NCBI GenBank assembly: GCA_049999765.1
Contig: JBNGIQ010009446.1
Span: 191,117-223,044 of the forward strand
Reading direction: 5' to 3'
Length of the DNA: 31,928 nucleotides
Origin: Phaeoceros laevis
Taxonomy: Eukaryota; Anthocerotophyta; Anthocerotopsida; Notothyladales
A program made the translations under genes and the position numbers. This document shows, piece after piece, positions 11,301-22,607 of the stretch; position 1 is the stretch's first letter, and the number at the start of each line of letters is the position of its first letter. Under the pieces are notes generated by a model that saw only the letters and a program-made list of their open reading frames with translations, was not told the DNA's origin and did no database searches.

Positions 11301-11584
11301 AGAATTAGGATGGCTACTGCAGAAATTGGGCAACAGCTGAGCTTTGAATTTCACCATCCATTTCCATCTGCGCTCCATGCACTGTCGAACAATATCTCTC
11401 AAAACTCAATAAAAATCACTGAGAAAAGAGCCAAGACATACCACAGGGCAGCACATATATCGTCGAATTTTGATGCACCGTATGCCTGGCTCAGGTAGTC
11501 TCGAACTCCCTCATCCCAGTCCAGCCGAGGCTCAAAGGTGTGTTTCACCTCATCCACGTCCTCGGTCTCTGCCGGTGTTGCCAT
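8383..11584 (-). CDS. NSUN6: tRNA/RNA cytosine-C5 methyltransferase, plant NSUN6 type (NOL1/NOP2/Sun with PUA)
   Basis: Twelve exons on the minus strand: 11584-11442, 11198-10995, 10949-10715, 10457-10304, 10120-10061, 9886-9836, 9739-9618, 9524-9144, 9063-8963, 8853-8772, 8626-8562 and 8488-8383. They give 567 residues in one frame. The N-terminus carries an AYGASKFDDI and SCIRVNTLKTT segment, then a PUA-like region (about 115-250, with CAEAVLRGANVFVPGV). The Rossmann methyltransferase has AdoMet motif ILDMCAAPGGKTT (290-302), DAPCSALGLRP with Cys437, and STCTINPGENE with Cys485, the usual two-cysteine pair of m5C enzymes. A low-complexity insertion of about 60 residues ahead of the Cys437 motif ends in RKLKNGPGRSQ and is also a plant feature. 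The C-terminus is DTIGFFIAKF. Human NSUN6 modifies tRNA acceptor ends; the plant target is inferred. One intron is only 45 nt and another is stop-free. Confidence 0.92.
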
Positions 11585-12414
11585 ATCCAGCGAGCTCGTA
11601 AGTAATAGTCAATAAAACAGCGGCAGCGAGACCTACCATTGCGCTCAAGTCCTAAATAATGGTCCGAATGTATCAAGCCTCCTGGCAGGCAGGCCGTGCG
11701 GTGGGCCCGCGCCACCGTGGCGGACAGTCTCTCTCCTCTCGCCATTCGCGGTCAGTTGCCCGGAAAACCAGAGAACCGGGTAAACGCCACCGGGACCTGC
11801 CCTTGCATGCTGCCATCCCTTACATGCATGGCCATGATGCTCATGCCCCCAAACCCTTGCCCTGCCCATGCCTGCGCACATGCCGTGATTGCTACCGGAA
11901 CTCGCGCCATTGCGGTGAAAAAGCAGTGAAAACCAGTACCCACTTTTATTGATGCTGACACGCGTCGTTCTACTAGAGTCTTATCGTGGCCTTGTCTACC
12001 TGAATCCAGTTCCCCACCTTCGTAAGGATTCTCACTGACGTGGCCAACCCTGGGATGAGTTGGGGGAAGCTTCACCGGCTAATTCCGCCAGCCGTGGCAG
12101 TCTTCACAACCTCAAGTGGCTCATCAGTTTTGGTCTCGATTTTGCCAGGATTTGTTGTGCGTGGACACACTGCATTTCCTCCTCGACCGCCCCGACGCGT
12201 TTGACACGCAAGTTGCCTGGTCTCTTGCAGCCTCAGGAAAGCTGAGACGGCATCAGACTTGCCTCTTGCGACGCGCACACGCGCTGCTGGTTGCCTGTTC
12301 CGATTTGGCAGCACTAGCGGACGGGCTCTATCGCTCTTTCTCTGCCGCATTTCTCTTGCTGAGAAGCTTCAAGCTTTCCTGCGACATCACCAAGTGCACC
12401 TCTGTGCGGAGATA
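11585..12414. promoter_or_regulatory. Divergent promoter region between NSUN6 (-) and FtsH (+)
   Basis: The start codons of two divergent genes are 830 bp apart, so both promoters and 5' leaders must lie here unless a transcript begins elsewhere. A TGACGTGG element occurs near 12036, a bZIP-type core. Several open frames in the GC-rich part (about 11650-11950) are open on both strands and show no homology. No TATA box was assigned with confidence. Confidence 0.5.
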
Positions 12415-14878
12415 ATGGCACAAGTGGTTGGCCTCGCTGCTTTGCCATCGTGCTCTCTGGGATCGGTGGCTTCAAAGGCTGGCGTGAGAAAGGGAACCAG
12501 AACATCTTCATTTCTAGGAGAGAAGCTGTGCAGTGCCGTGAGTGTTGAGCTGTCTGCAGCAAGGAAGAGGCATGGATGCACTAGGGCTGCTGCGGATGAG
12601 GCAGCAGTTGCGCTGGTGAACAAGCTGCCGACTGCTGCTATCGCGTCTCTCATGCTGGCCTTGGCTGGAACCGGTTCTCAGGCTGTTCTGGCTGAGGAGT
12701 TTGCGCCCCCGCCTACCCAGACTGCGCCGGAGTACCTGCAGTTGCAGCCGGAGGTGGTTCAGCAGGATCCCTTCGCTGCCTCCTCAGTCACGGCTCCGCC
12801 AGTGGTGGCGCCGAGGAAGAGTGACCTGCCTGAGGGCACGCAATGGAGGTACAGTGAGTTCATCAATGCCGTGAAGTCGGGCAAGGTAGAGAGGGTGCGG
12901 TTCGCCAAGGATGGGTCGAGCCTGCAACTGACGGCCGTAGATGGGCGAAGGGCTGCGGTTACCTTGCCTAACGATCCAGACCTGGTGGATATATTGGCAA
13001 TGAACGGGGTAGATATCTCGGTTTCCGAGGGGGAAGCCGGCAACAATTTCATTGGCTTGTTGGGGAATATTTTGTTCCCCATTCTGGCCTTTGGAGGACT
13101 TTTCTTCCTGTTCAGGAGGCAGGGAGGCGGTGGAGGGCCTGGGGGTCTGGGTGGCCCCATGGATTTTGGCAGGTCCAAGTCCAAGTTCCAGGAGGTTCCA
13201 GAGACCGGGGTTACCTTCGGGGATGTCGCTGGAGCTGACCAGGCTAAGCTGGAATTGCAGGAGGTGGTGGATTTTCTGAAGAACCCGGAGAAGTACACAC
13301 AATTGGGGGCTAAGATTCCCAAGGGGTGTCTATTAGTTGGCCCCCCTGGGACTGGTAAGACTTTGTTGGCCAGGGCTGTGGCTGGTGAGGCTGGAGTGCC
13401 ATTTTTTTCGTGCGCAGCGTCCGAGTTTGTAGAGCTGTTCGTGGGTGTTGGAGCTTCTAGGGTGCGGGATTTGTTTGAGAAGGCAAAGGCAAAGGCTCCC
13501 TGCATCGTTTTCATCGACGAGATTGATGCCGTGGGGAGGCAGAGAGGTGCTGGTATGGGGGGAGGAAATGACGAGAGGGAGCAAACCATCAACCAGCTTT
13601 TGACCGAGATGGATGGCTTCCAAGGCAACAGTGGTGTAATTGTGCTAGCTGCCACGAACAGGCCAGATGTGCTGGACTCTGCCCTGCTCAGACCTGGTCG
13701 GTTTGACAGGCAGGTTACCGTGGACAGACCTGATGTCTCCGGGCGGGTGAAAATCTTGCAGGTTCACTCTAGGGGCAAGTCTTTGGCCAAGGACGTGGAC
13801 TTGGAGAAGGTTTCAAGGAGGACTCCCGGCTTCACTGGGGCTGACTTGCAGAACCTCATGAATGAGGCTGCAATCCTTGCTGCTAGGCGAGACCTTAAGG
13901 AAATCAGCAAGGATGAAATTTCAGACGCCTTGGAGAGGATCGTTGCTGGGCCAGAGAAGAAGTCAGCTGTGGTGACAGAGGAGAAGAAGAAGCTTGTGGC
14001 GTACCACGGTATGCACCTAGAACATTCAAAGTTCATTCTGTTGTATATGTCCTTGATGTCCAGTGTTCAACTGTGAAAATGTATAGCTGACAGTAGTGGC
14101 TTGCTGCAGAGGCTGGCCACGCCTTGGTTGGAGCTTTGATGCCAGAGTATGACCCAGTGGCCAAGATCTCCATCGTTCCTCGTGGTGGGGCTGGAGGATT
14201 GACATTCTTTGCCCCTAGCGAAGAGAGGCTAGAGTCAGGGCTATACAGCAGAACCTACTTGGAGAATCAGATGGCTGTTGCACTCGGTGGAAGGTAGGTG
14301 AACTTGTTGGGCTTTGCACTGCATCCTGTGGGAATCCTACTTACCTTATTGGTGTCTGACAAATTTTTACATTGGTGGGACAGGGTTGCTGAGGAACTGA
14401 TTTTTGGTAACGATAATGTTACAACTGGTGCATCCAACGACTTCATGCAAGTCTCCAGAGTAGCCAGACAAATGGTGGAAAGGTTCGGTTTCAGTAAGAA
14501 GATCGGTCAGCTTGCGCTTGGAGGAGGTGGTGGCAACCCCTTTTTGGGACAGCAGGTACTGATGTAAAGCGTATAAGGCAGTACCTTGTTGATGAGAAGC
14601 ATACTCTTTACTGGCCAGTATTACTAACTGCCGGTACACTGGATCTTGACGTGTAGGTATCTCAACAATCGGACTACTCCATGGCCACAGCTGATCTGAT
14701 TGATTCCGAAGTCAGGGAGTTGGTTGACCGTGCATACACTAGGGCAAAGACACTGATGACCACCCACATCGACATCCTGCACAGGCTAGCCGCCCTCCTG
14801 ATTGAGAAGGAGACTGTGGATGGCGAAGAATTTTTGAGTCTCTTCATCGATGGCAAAGCAGAGCTGTACGTGAATTGA
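12415..14878 (+). CDS. FTSH: Thylakoid ATP-dependent zinc metalloprotease FtsH, type A (FtsH1/FtsH5-VAR1 group)
   Basis: Exons 12415-14008, 14110-14293, 14384-14555 and 14657-14878 give 723 residues, the normal plant length. A Ser/Arg-rich transit peptide is followed by a hydrophobic segment ending AVLAEE (about 73-95), resembling a bipartite thylakoid signal. A membrane span lies at about 210-232. The AAA+ domain has Walker A GPPGTGKT (309-316), Walker B IVFIDEID (364-371) and an intact second region of homology ending RPGRFDR. The zinc site HEAGH (531-535) is assembled across the first intron, with Glu532 split by it. [13 protein letters not shown] and the end [17 protein letters not shown] match FtsH1/5 better than FtsH2/8. 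These proteases form hetero-hexamers with type B subunits and degrade damaged D1 in photosystem II repair. The start is the first ATG giving a full transit peptide. Confidence 0.96.
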
Positions 14879-15532
14879 ACTACGTGAAGGGCTTCTGAGG
14901 GCTAGTAGGTTCTCTACTGGATTCAAGACTTGGTACATAGGCTCGGGGTCGGTTGTCGCTTTCACAAGTCACGAGATTGAAAGTCTCGCTGGGGAGATGT
15001 TGCGATGTCTTTGAGATTTGGAAGAATTCATGACGAGCTTAGGGCTATCAGGGTGCCCCCGAATCGGGTGGTGTGATGTACAATCTGTAGTCTACTATTG
15101 GTTTGTGCTGGAACTTGGTATTGAAATGCGGAACGAAATATGGATGAAGGAAAATAGCAAGACCAGTGAACATATTGCGTGTGCCTTCAAAATTTTTCGC
15201 CGCCTCTGCAGTCTGCATGTATCACGTGTATCTACAATGCTACATGTACGTGCGTGGTTTATTTGAAGTGTTTGCTGGATACTAGACCACGCTTCCAAGT
15301 TGCATCTGTTCGACAACGACCAGTTCACGCGGCGCACAAAGTGGTAGCGAGGACGGTAAATGGCAATTTTTCGTCCATGTGCCCACTCGACATCGGACCA
15401 AACACGTTGCCACCCGGGCCTAGTACACTAGGCTACTGTATGTCGAGCAAGCAGAAAGTCCGGGAGCTCTGTTGAAACAGATCCAACGAAGGGCGGATTT
15501 GGGTCGGAACCTGTCCAAGCGTCACAGCAAGG
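14879..15532. other. Intergenic region between FtsH and COG6
   Basis: This 654-bp stretch should contain the FtsH 3' UTR and the COG6 promoter and leader. Open frames are short and contradictory on the two strands. No repeat, RNA gene or clear motif was seen. Confidence 0.5.
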
Positions 15533-18500
15533 ATGGCAACGGGCGTTGCGACGACCACTGCTCCCGGCTTGGCTCGGAAGCTCAAGAAGGTTTTGGAGAC
15601 CCGCACTGACTCCCCGGAGCTGCTGGCTTCCCTTGCCACGCTGTCCACTTTCTACACAGAAAACAATCTGCAAGCCCGCAGAAATCTTCGCGCCACCATT
15701 GAGAAGCGCAGCCTGTCGATCAACGATGAGTTCTTAAGGGCATCGGAGTCTGCTCAGAAGGTTTTGTATGCATTTATTGCATTCCATCCTGGCAATTGCT
15801 GCCTGCAAGAAAGAGATGCTTCTCTGACGCTTGCCCTGACCAGATCCGAGTAAAACTTGCATACATTCATGTAGTTGTACTTTTGGGGTGACACGTGTAA
15901 TCTGTTTCCTCCATTTCCAGGCTCTGGATGCCGTAGAGCTGGAGGTTGCAGGTCTAGCAGAATGCTGCGACAGGTATGTGCACGGCAGCTGCGAAATTAT
16001 GTCGGTAGCAGCTGCTGGTGTTAGTTCTCAACGACGCTGTCCGGTCTTGGTTGTTGGTGCCAATTCTCTAGGCTAGTGCATGTTCATGGTATACCATTGA
16101 TCTCGCCTGGATGACTATGTCTTGACAGAATAGCGAAGTCCTTGAGTACATGTAGTGCTACTACAGGTGAAATAGTCACGGCTACAGAAAGGCTGAAACA
16201 GGAACTTGAGAACACAACTCAAAGGCAGGAGCTAATTGCGAACTTCCTTCATAACTATCAGCTTTCTCCTGAGGAGGTTTGTCAGCATTTTCAGAGCATT
16301 AAAATAGAGGATAGCAGTCTGTGCACGGTTCATTGGTATCCTAATGCTTTGTCTTTTGCAGGTTGTTGCCTTGCGCGAAGATGATCTGAATGAAAACTTT
16401 TTCAAAGCACTCAGTCGTGTTCAAGAGATACATTCCAATTGCAAGGTTCTACTGCGGACTCATCATCAGGTATGGGGCTGTGACCTTTTCCCACCTGGTA
16501 TCTCAGACAGCTGGAGTCTGCCTCATGGTCTGACTAGTTCTTCATTTTCAGCGAGCAGGTCTGGAGTTGATGGACATGATGGCTGTATACCAGGAAGGGG
16601 CCTATGAGCGACTTTGTAGGTAGACTTTGTCTCTTTCCAGCGACCATTTCGAAGTAGTTGCATAGAATGGAGTGACTTATGGGTACTGCAGGTGTCTTTC
16701 CACAAAGACATTGCGTTTTCTTGTGAGATGACAGCCAGAAAATTCTTGCCCCATGTTGCCACCCCTCATCAAAGCTCCTCTTGAGCGTCTCTTAATCTGC
16801 TTGCTCAGTCATTCCTGATTCTGGCAGGTGGGTGCAGGCAGAGTGTCGTAGCTTGGGGGATAATGATACCCCTGAAGTGAGCGAGTTGCTGAAAACAGCT
16901 GCAGCAGCTCTAAAAGAAAGGCCTGTGCTTTTCAAGTACTGTGTAGAGGAGGTAAATGGGAACAGTTAGATGTTGAACATTTCTTTTATCTCTTGTTCAG
17001 AAGCTGTTTTCTGAGGTTTTCCCTTTTCCAGGTCGCCAACACAAGGCACAATGCTCTCTTTCGGCGCTTCATAAGTGCACTGACACGAGGGGGGCCTGGC
17101 GGAATGCCCAGACCGATTGAAGTGCACGCACCTGATCCGCTTCGATATGTTGGTGATATGCTTGCATGGCTTCATCAGGTAAAGCTCTGATGATTGCAGA
17201 TGTCTGTACCTTCCTCTAGTGCAAACATGTGAGTTCCGTTGAGCTTACTGTTTTGCTGTGCTATTCAAATGGCATAGAATGCTGTTTGCTGGCTGATTAC
17301 TTTTATGTTTTGGGTGGAATAGGCTTTGGCATCTGAGCGGGACTTGGCTCTGGCCCTCTTTACCACTGATGCTTCCTTGGGCAGTGTCTCTCGCAAGAAC
17401 TCAGTGGACGGGTCAGCATCCCGGCGGTTTTCGAGAGAGGTCGAGCGAGACGATGGAAAGCCAGAGACAGATATGGGTTTTGTGCTTGACAGGGTATTTG
17501 AAGGGGTTTGCCGCCCTTTCAGGGTTCGAGTGGAACAAGTCTTGCAGTCACAACCAGGCCTCCTGCTGGCCTATAAACTCACCAATCTTCTCGAGTTTTA
17601 TTCTCACACCGTAAGTACAGTGCATGTCACAGATGACCTGCACTGCCATGTTACAGGCCAATGTCTTTTCTGTTATTCAATGTGTTTAATTCTTTCACAC
17701 CACTATGTATAGCTTTGTAGCTGTACACCACATGTGGCTTATGGTCCTTATTGGGTGTGTAGATTTCTGATCTACTAGGGCATGGTGCTGTGCTCTCATC
17801 AACAGTGAGAGATGTAAGGGACTCAGCTCAGCAAACATTCTTTGACATTATGAAAGTCCACGGAGACAAACTGTTACGATACCCAACTCCTGTTGCAGTA
17901 GACTTGTCGCCTCCGCCAGCTGTGGGGGATGGAGTTTCGTTGTTACTTGAACTGATTGACACCTACGAAAGAATGATGGTTCCAGCAGGCGGCCAAAAAC
18001 CTGATTTTGACCCAGTTATCTCAGCTATCCTTGATCCTCTTAAGGAGGTAAGCTTTTGTGTTCTAAGCCTTCTTCAGTTTCAAAGATTCTGTCGGCGAAT
18101 AACTTGCCTTCGACCTAACTCTGTGTAACATGGCAGATGTGCGAACGTGCCGCAGAGTCATATGCTGGAAAACCTCAAATGGCACATGTGAGGAGGCTCA
18201 GCGGTAGTGGATTAGACACTGGCCGCAGACTTGCCAATTTTGCAGGCCCTCAGCGAAGGACCAGTTCTGTAGAAACCATCTTGGCAGGCACAAATATCAG
18301 CATTCCTGCTCAAGTAGGCTCTGTACCATCAGGAACCCATGTCTCTGTTTTATTTATCTTTCCTTGCAGCAGTTCAATTTGCCAGCTTCTGAGATGAGTA
18401 TGGAATTCTTATGGTTGCAGGGAGTGACAGCTCTGCGGCGAATTTTCTTGATAAACTGCTTGTCTGCAATGCAGCAGCCATTGCTGTCTCATGATGTTGG

Positions 18501-18939
18501 AGCAGGATATGTAAAGTTGCTTGGAGAATTAATTGAAGGTCACATTGCTTCATTAGTGGATCAAGAATCTACCGCAATTTTGGAGCGATGTGGACTTCAG
18601 AAGAAGCTGCTGTATCTTGCTGGTCAGACACCGAAAGCAGCCAGTGGTGTCCCCGACAAGTCATTTGCTGACATCGAGGAACTGTCGCCTGCAACAGTTG
18701 GAGAGTCCCTTCGTCTTTTCTTCGGTCTCTTAGCAGCTGGTGAGGGAGCTGTGCGAGAATTTGAACAGATACAGGTTCCACAAGTAAGGAGTGAAACAAG
18801 CAGCCGAGTTGCAAAAGCACTAGCAGGTGCCTATGAGACGTTATATGTTGCAATTCTCAATCAGGAAAGTGGGTACCCAGATTTGAAGTCGATATTGAGG
18901 CACACTCCTGAGCAAGTGCGCACAATGCTTGGAATCTAG
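15533..18939 (+). CDS. COG6: Conserved oligomeric Golgi complex subunit 6
   Basis: Eleven exons join as 15533-15760, 15921-15973, 16129-16276, 16362-16469, 16552-16619, 16828-16951, 17032-17178, 17323-17610, 17763-18047, 18137-18313 and 18370-18939, giving 731 residues. Conserved COG6 stretches appear in order: [127 protein letters not shown] and [16 protein letters not shown]. The N-terminal third is helical and probably coiled coil. COG6 belongs to lobe B of the eight-subunit COG tether for retrograde vesicles at the Golgi. The first donor is GTTTTG, which is unusual but required by frame. The last acceptor is a CAGCAG tandem, so a one-glutamine splice variant is possible. Confidence 0.93.
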
Positions 18940-20366
18940 ACAAGGGGTGCCATATTACAGGCGCACCCAACAACACAGCCACAGCCAATTGACAGGTGGG
19001 GTTGTTGGAGAAGATAAGGCAACACGGTTTTGCCTGAGGATGCTACTTTCACTTCATAACGTAAGACAATGACCTAGTGGTTGAGGGCAAGGTGGGTCCT
19101 GAAAGACGGTGAACAGCAGTCAAACGAATGAGGAGTATAATGGCTGTATGGTTTATCTTCTTGGCTAAAGCAGGCGAGAGGTATCCATGGGTTGTGGAGT
19201 CCAGAGAGCTGTGCTTTGCAGTGGTGGTGGGATGGTTTCACTGAGCAGAGGCTTTGAACCCTGAAGAGGCAACTGCACGGACGCAAAACAGGTGCAGGGT
19301 CTCAAGGAAGTCAAGCTGTCTCTATGCTGCAGTTTGCAGGTGTGTATCGGAGGGAAGGACACAGCGGACAACAGCACTCGAGAAAACAATCACAGAGATG
19401 AATATGACACCGAGGGAATACGTCATTTTCAACTGGACTTGGGTAGGCATGGGGGATAAAAGTCATTCGTCGCTTGTTCACACTTACGGTACATCGACAG
19501 ATCGACACTGAGGGCTGCTTATAAGACTCGAACTTTTCTTGCCAGTGCTTTTGGCGTTTTGGTAGACTTATATGCTATAGTCTTGTAGTACCACTCCAGT
19601 GGGCATGTCCGAACGGGTGATACAGGCACTCCTGTTCCTGCGTGATCACCTACATAAAACAAATCTGCCGAATCAGGGGCTGGAGCCATATCTAGGCGAA
19701 CGACTGTTCGGAAAGCTACGTAACACAACGGGCCGCTTTCCAGGCCTGAACTTTGGCCATTGGGGAGTGCTGGATTCCCTCGGGACCATCTTCTACGGAC
19801 CGTACAAATGCTCAGGTCAGGCTCCGTAGACGACGACTTTGTAGCTTGGATGAAGGATCTGACCGACAAACAGGTCGCTCCTATTCTGGCAACGGACTTC
19901 ATCGATGGCAAGGACCATATGAGAAAGAAGCGGAAACATGGGATACTGTTTTGGTGATGCGCCTTTCTGCTCAAGTCGGGTTCCCTTTGCTCATCAAAGC
20001 GAAACCAGGATTGCTAACCAGTCTCTGCACGAGTTCTACATCGGTGTAAAAGATGATTGATTAGCAGTGAAGGTACAACACGCACAGATTCACGCCCGCT
20101 AGCTATTGAGAACGTGAAGCACCACCGAGCCATGAATCACTTTCAGCATGCTGGGACTGGGTTGCTTGCTTGCGGTATTGTGTAAGGAAGGAATCCAGGC
20201 CTGCTCGGGGTACACGTCTACACCCAACTAAGAGTGGTTGGCGCCCCACCGAGGCCGATGCACCTACGGCATTTGACACTACCAGCCACTCTGGAAGCCA
20301 GGAATCAAGCTACAAACCTAGTTTACAATACTTGATGATGAAGCAAAGCACAACCTTCTTCTGTGT
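18940..20366. other. 1.4-kb intergenic region, no supported gene
   Basis: This region lies between COG6 and the PPR gene. The longest open frame is about 150 codons on the minus strand (19519-19974), but it has no ATG near its start and no recognisable family. A partly overlapping + frame (19599-19829) is also open. Nothing like an LTR, transposase or RNA gene was recognised. It presumably includes the promoter of the PPR gene. Confidence 0.45.
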
Positions 20367-22607
20367 GTGATGGCTACCAGGCCATTGCAGCCAGCGCTCC
20401 GCCCGAGGAGTGACCTCGACCCAAGTGTAGCGCCCCAGAAGTCGTTCTTGGGAAACAGCAGGGTTGTGAGCTGCAGTTGCCTTCCGGCGACAGCAGGTTG
20501 TCCGAGACAGGTTGACCTATGGGAATGGTCCTGGAAGGGGACCAGCAGGGGTGCTCTGCATTCACGACTGACAGTGTGGTGGAATGATAGGCAGCAGAAG
20601 AAGGGCTCTCGGCTTCCTGCAATCAGGCACCGGGAGTCACCGGGGGTCCCTTGGCTGGATAATGTCTGGAAGCTTGCCAGTGTGGATGGGCAGCTGGCTG
20701 GTATGGATAAACAGCAGGGATCGTCTCCGTCGTCCAATTCGACCTCTCCAAAGGATGTTAGCCCTCCCAGGAGTGCAGGGTGCAGAAGCGACGTAACTGC
20801 CGCGGAGGTGAGCAAACTATGCCACAAGGAGCAGCTTGGTGAAGCTGTTGATGGCCTGGCCGCTTTGGTGCAGGGGGGTTCACGTGTTTCCACATCGTTG
20901 TTTTACAGTGTTCTTAGGGGCTGTGTGGCTCAGAAGAATCTTGCTCTTGGTCGTCGTGTTCATGAACTTGCTACTGAAGTTGGTTATGATTCGAACACAT
21001 TCTTAGGCAATCACTTCCTGCGCATGTATGCTTCTCACGGCAGGTTGCAGGAGGCCAAGGACGTGTTCACTAGGGTGGCCAAGCCAGATGCCTTCTCGTG
21101 GTCTGCAGCAATTGCAGCCCATGCTAAACATGGGGAGCCCGAGCAGGCTGTGAAACTTTATCAGGAGTTGCGTAGCTCGAGTGTGAAGCCGGACAACCAT
21201 GTGTTTGTGGCGGCCCTGCAGGCTTGTGCAAGTGCAGCAGACTTGGGGTCTGGCAGGCGAGTGCATAGGGACGTGCTGGAGAGTGGCATCCAGCCCAACT
21301 TGTTTGTTTGGAACTGCCTGCTGGACATGTATGCAAAGTGTGGAAGGTTGGAGGACGCACGCAAGATATTTGACAGTCTGGTGAGAAAGGATGTGGTGAC
21401 ATGGAATGCCATGATAGCTGGATATGCTGAGCACGAGCAGGGTCAAGAGGCCCTCTCGCTTCACGAACAAATGGAGGTGGAAGGTGTGGTCCTAGCTGAC
21501 CCTTTCACATTTGCTTGCTTGCTAAACGCATCTGCAAAAATTGGCGCTCTGCAACAGGGAAAGCAGCTCCATTCGCAAATTCTGGAGAGAGGACTGGAGT
21601 TTGACATAGTTGTGGGCAACTGCTTGGTGGATATGTACTCAAAATTTGGCAGGCTTGAAGATGCTTGGAGTGTTTTTGACAGTATGCCCGTGAAGGATGT
21701 AGTGACATGGACAACGATGATAGATGGGTTTGGTCAGATAAATGAAGGCCACAAGGCGATACAGTGGTTTGAGGATATGAGGAAGAACGGTGTCCAGGCC
21801 AATGAGACTACATTTACTTGTCTTCTGGTAGCATGCAGTCATGAGGGTCTCGTGAAGGAGGGTCAGCGGCTCTTCAAGGGCATGGTGGAAGAACATGGCA
21901 TCAGACCTACTGTTGAGCACCTAACTTGCATGGTTGATCTGCTAGGGCGGGCAGGCTATCTAGATGAAGCTGAGGAGATGCTTCTGTCATTTCAGAGCAA
22001 CGATGTTGGACTCATGGCTTTGCTGAACGCCTGCAGAAGCCATGGCGACCTAGAGCGAGGTGCACGGTGTTTCGAGAGCCTGATAAAATCCGACTCCCAG
22101 AATGCGGGTGCCTATGTGCTCATGGCAAACATGTATGCGGATGCAGGCAGCTGGTCAGGTGTACACAGGGTTGAAAGGTTGAGAAAGGCGGCGCAAGCTA
22201 GGAAGAAACCTGCAGTGGCAGGAATTGAGGTGGGCAGGCATGTACATACATTTGTTGTGGGCGAAGAAGCTGAGGACATCTCATCCAAGGTAGGGAGTGT
22301 GAATACTCGGTTGAAGCAGGAAGGAGGCCATGTGCCGCACACAGAGCTGGTCCTGAAGCAGCTCCCCCAGAAGGGCAAGGAAGACAGCCTTTGTGGACAT
22401 GCTGAGAAGCTAGCCTTGGCGTTTGGCCTCATGAACACTCCAGAAGGAACACCTCTGCTGGTCACAAAGAATCTGCGCATGTGCGGCGACTGTCACAGTT
22501 CCACTGAGATCATGTCGCGGATTGAAAAGAGGGAGATCACTGTCAGGGACTCCCACCGGATCCACCGTTTTGTGAACGGGTCTTGCTATTGTGGAGGCCG
22601 GCCTTGA
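20367..22607 (+). CDS. PLS-class PPR protein with DYW:KP variant domain (KPAxA, GRP end), putative U-to-C RNA editing factor
   Basis: A single exon of 746 codons, as usual for PPR editing factors. The first 120 or so residues are Arg/Ser/Pro-rich, fitting an organelle targeting region. PLS repeats run from about residue 180 to 560 with typical S-motif phrases (KDVVTWNAMIAGYAEH, KDVVTWTTMIDGF), followed by E-type motifs. The deaminase-like domain keeps His678-x-Glu680 and CGDCH (Cys706, Cys709), but Ser of HSE is Ala. The PG-box region reads KPAVA (614-618) instead of the usual EPGCSW-like sequence, and the protein ends CYCGGRP, not CxCGDYW. KPAxA with a GRP end defines the DYW:KP clade linked to U-to-C conversion in organelle transcripts. 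The target site is unknown. Two adjacent ATGs (20367, 20370) are both possible starts. Confidence 0.9.
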   Translation: MMATRPLQPALRPRSDLDPSVAPQKSFLGNSRVVSCSCLPATAGCPRQVDLWEWSWKGTSRGALHSRLTVWWNDRQQKKGSRLPAIRHRESPGVPWLDNVWKLASVDGQLAGMDKQQGSSPSSNSTSPKDVSPPRSAGCRSDVTAAEVSKLCHKEQLGEAVDGLAALVQGGSRVSTSLFYSVLRGCVAQKNLALGRRVHELATEVGYDSNTFLGNHFLRMYASHGRLQEAKDVFTRVAKPDAFSWSAAIAAHAKHGEPEQAVKLYQELRSSSVKPDNHVFVAALQACASAADLGSGRRVHRDVLESGIQPNLFVWNCLLDMYAKCGRLEDARKIFDSLVRKDVVTWNAMIAGYAEHEQGQEALSLHEQMEVEGVVLADPFTFACLLNASAKIGALQQGKQLHSQILERGLEFDIVVGNCLVDMYSKFGRLEDAWSVFDSMPVKDVVTWTTMIDGFGQINEGHKAIQWFEDMRKNGVQANETTFTCLLVACSHEGLVKEGQRLFKGMVEEHGIRPTVEHLTCMVDLLGRAGYLDEAEEMLLSFQSNDVGLMALLNACRSHGDLERGARCFESLIKSDSQNAGAYVLMANMYADAGSWSGVHRVERLRKAAQARKKPAVAGIEVGRHVHTFVVGEEAEDISSKVGSVNTRLKQEGGHVPHTELVLKQLPQKGKEDSLCGHAEKLALAFGLMNTPEGTPLLVTKNLRMCGDCHSSTEIMSRIEKREITVRDSHRIHRFVNGSCYCGGRP

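Noticed and set aside
12759-13655. 298-codon open frame on the minus strand
   Set aside because: It is the antisense shadow of the FtsH AAA+ domain. Its Pro/Ser-rich text has no family resemblance, while the + strand encodes an intact, conserved protease.
19519-19974. 151-codon minus-strand frame between COG6 and the PPR gene
   Set aside because: The frame begins with TTG, has no early ATG, no recognisable domain and competing open frames on the other strand. It is not supported as a gene without transcript data.
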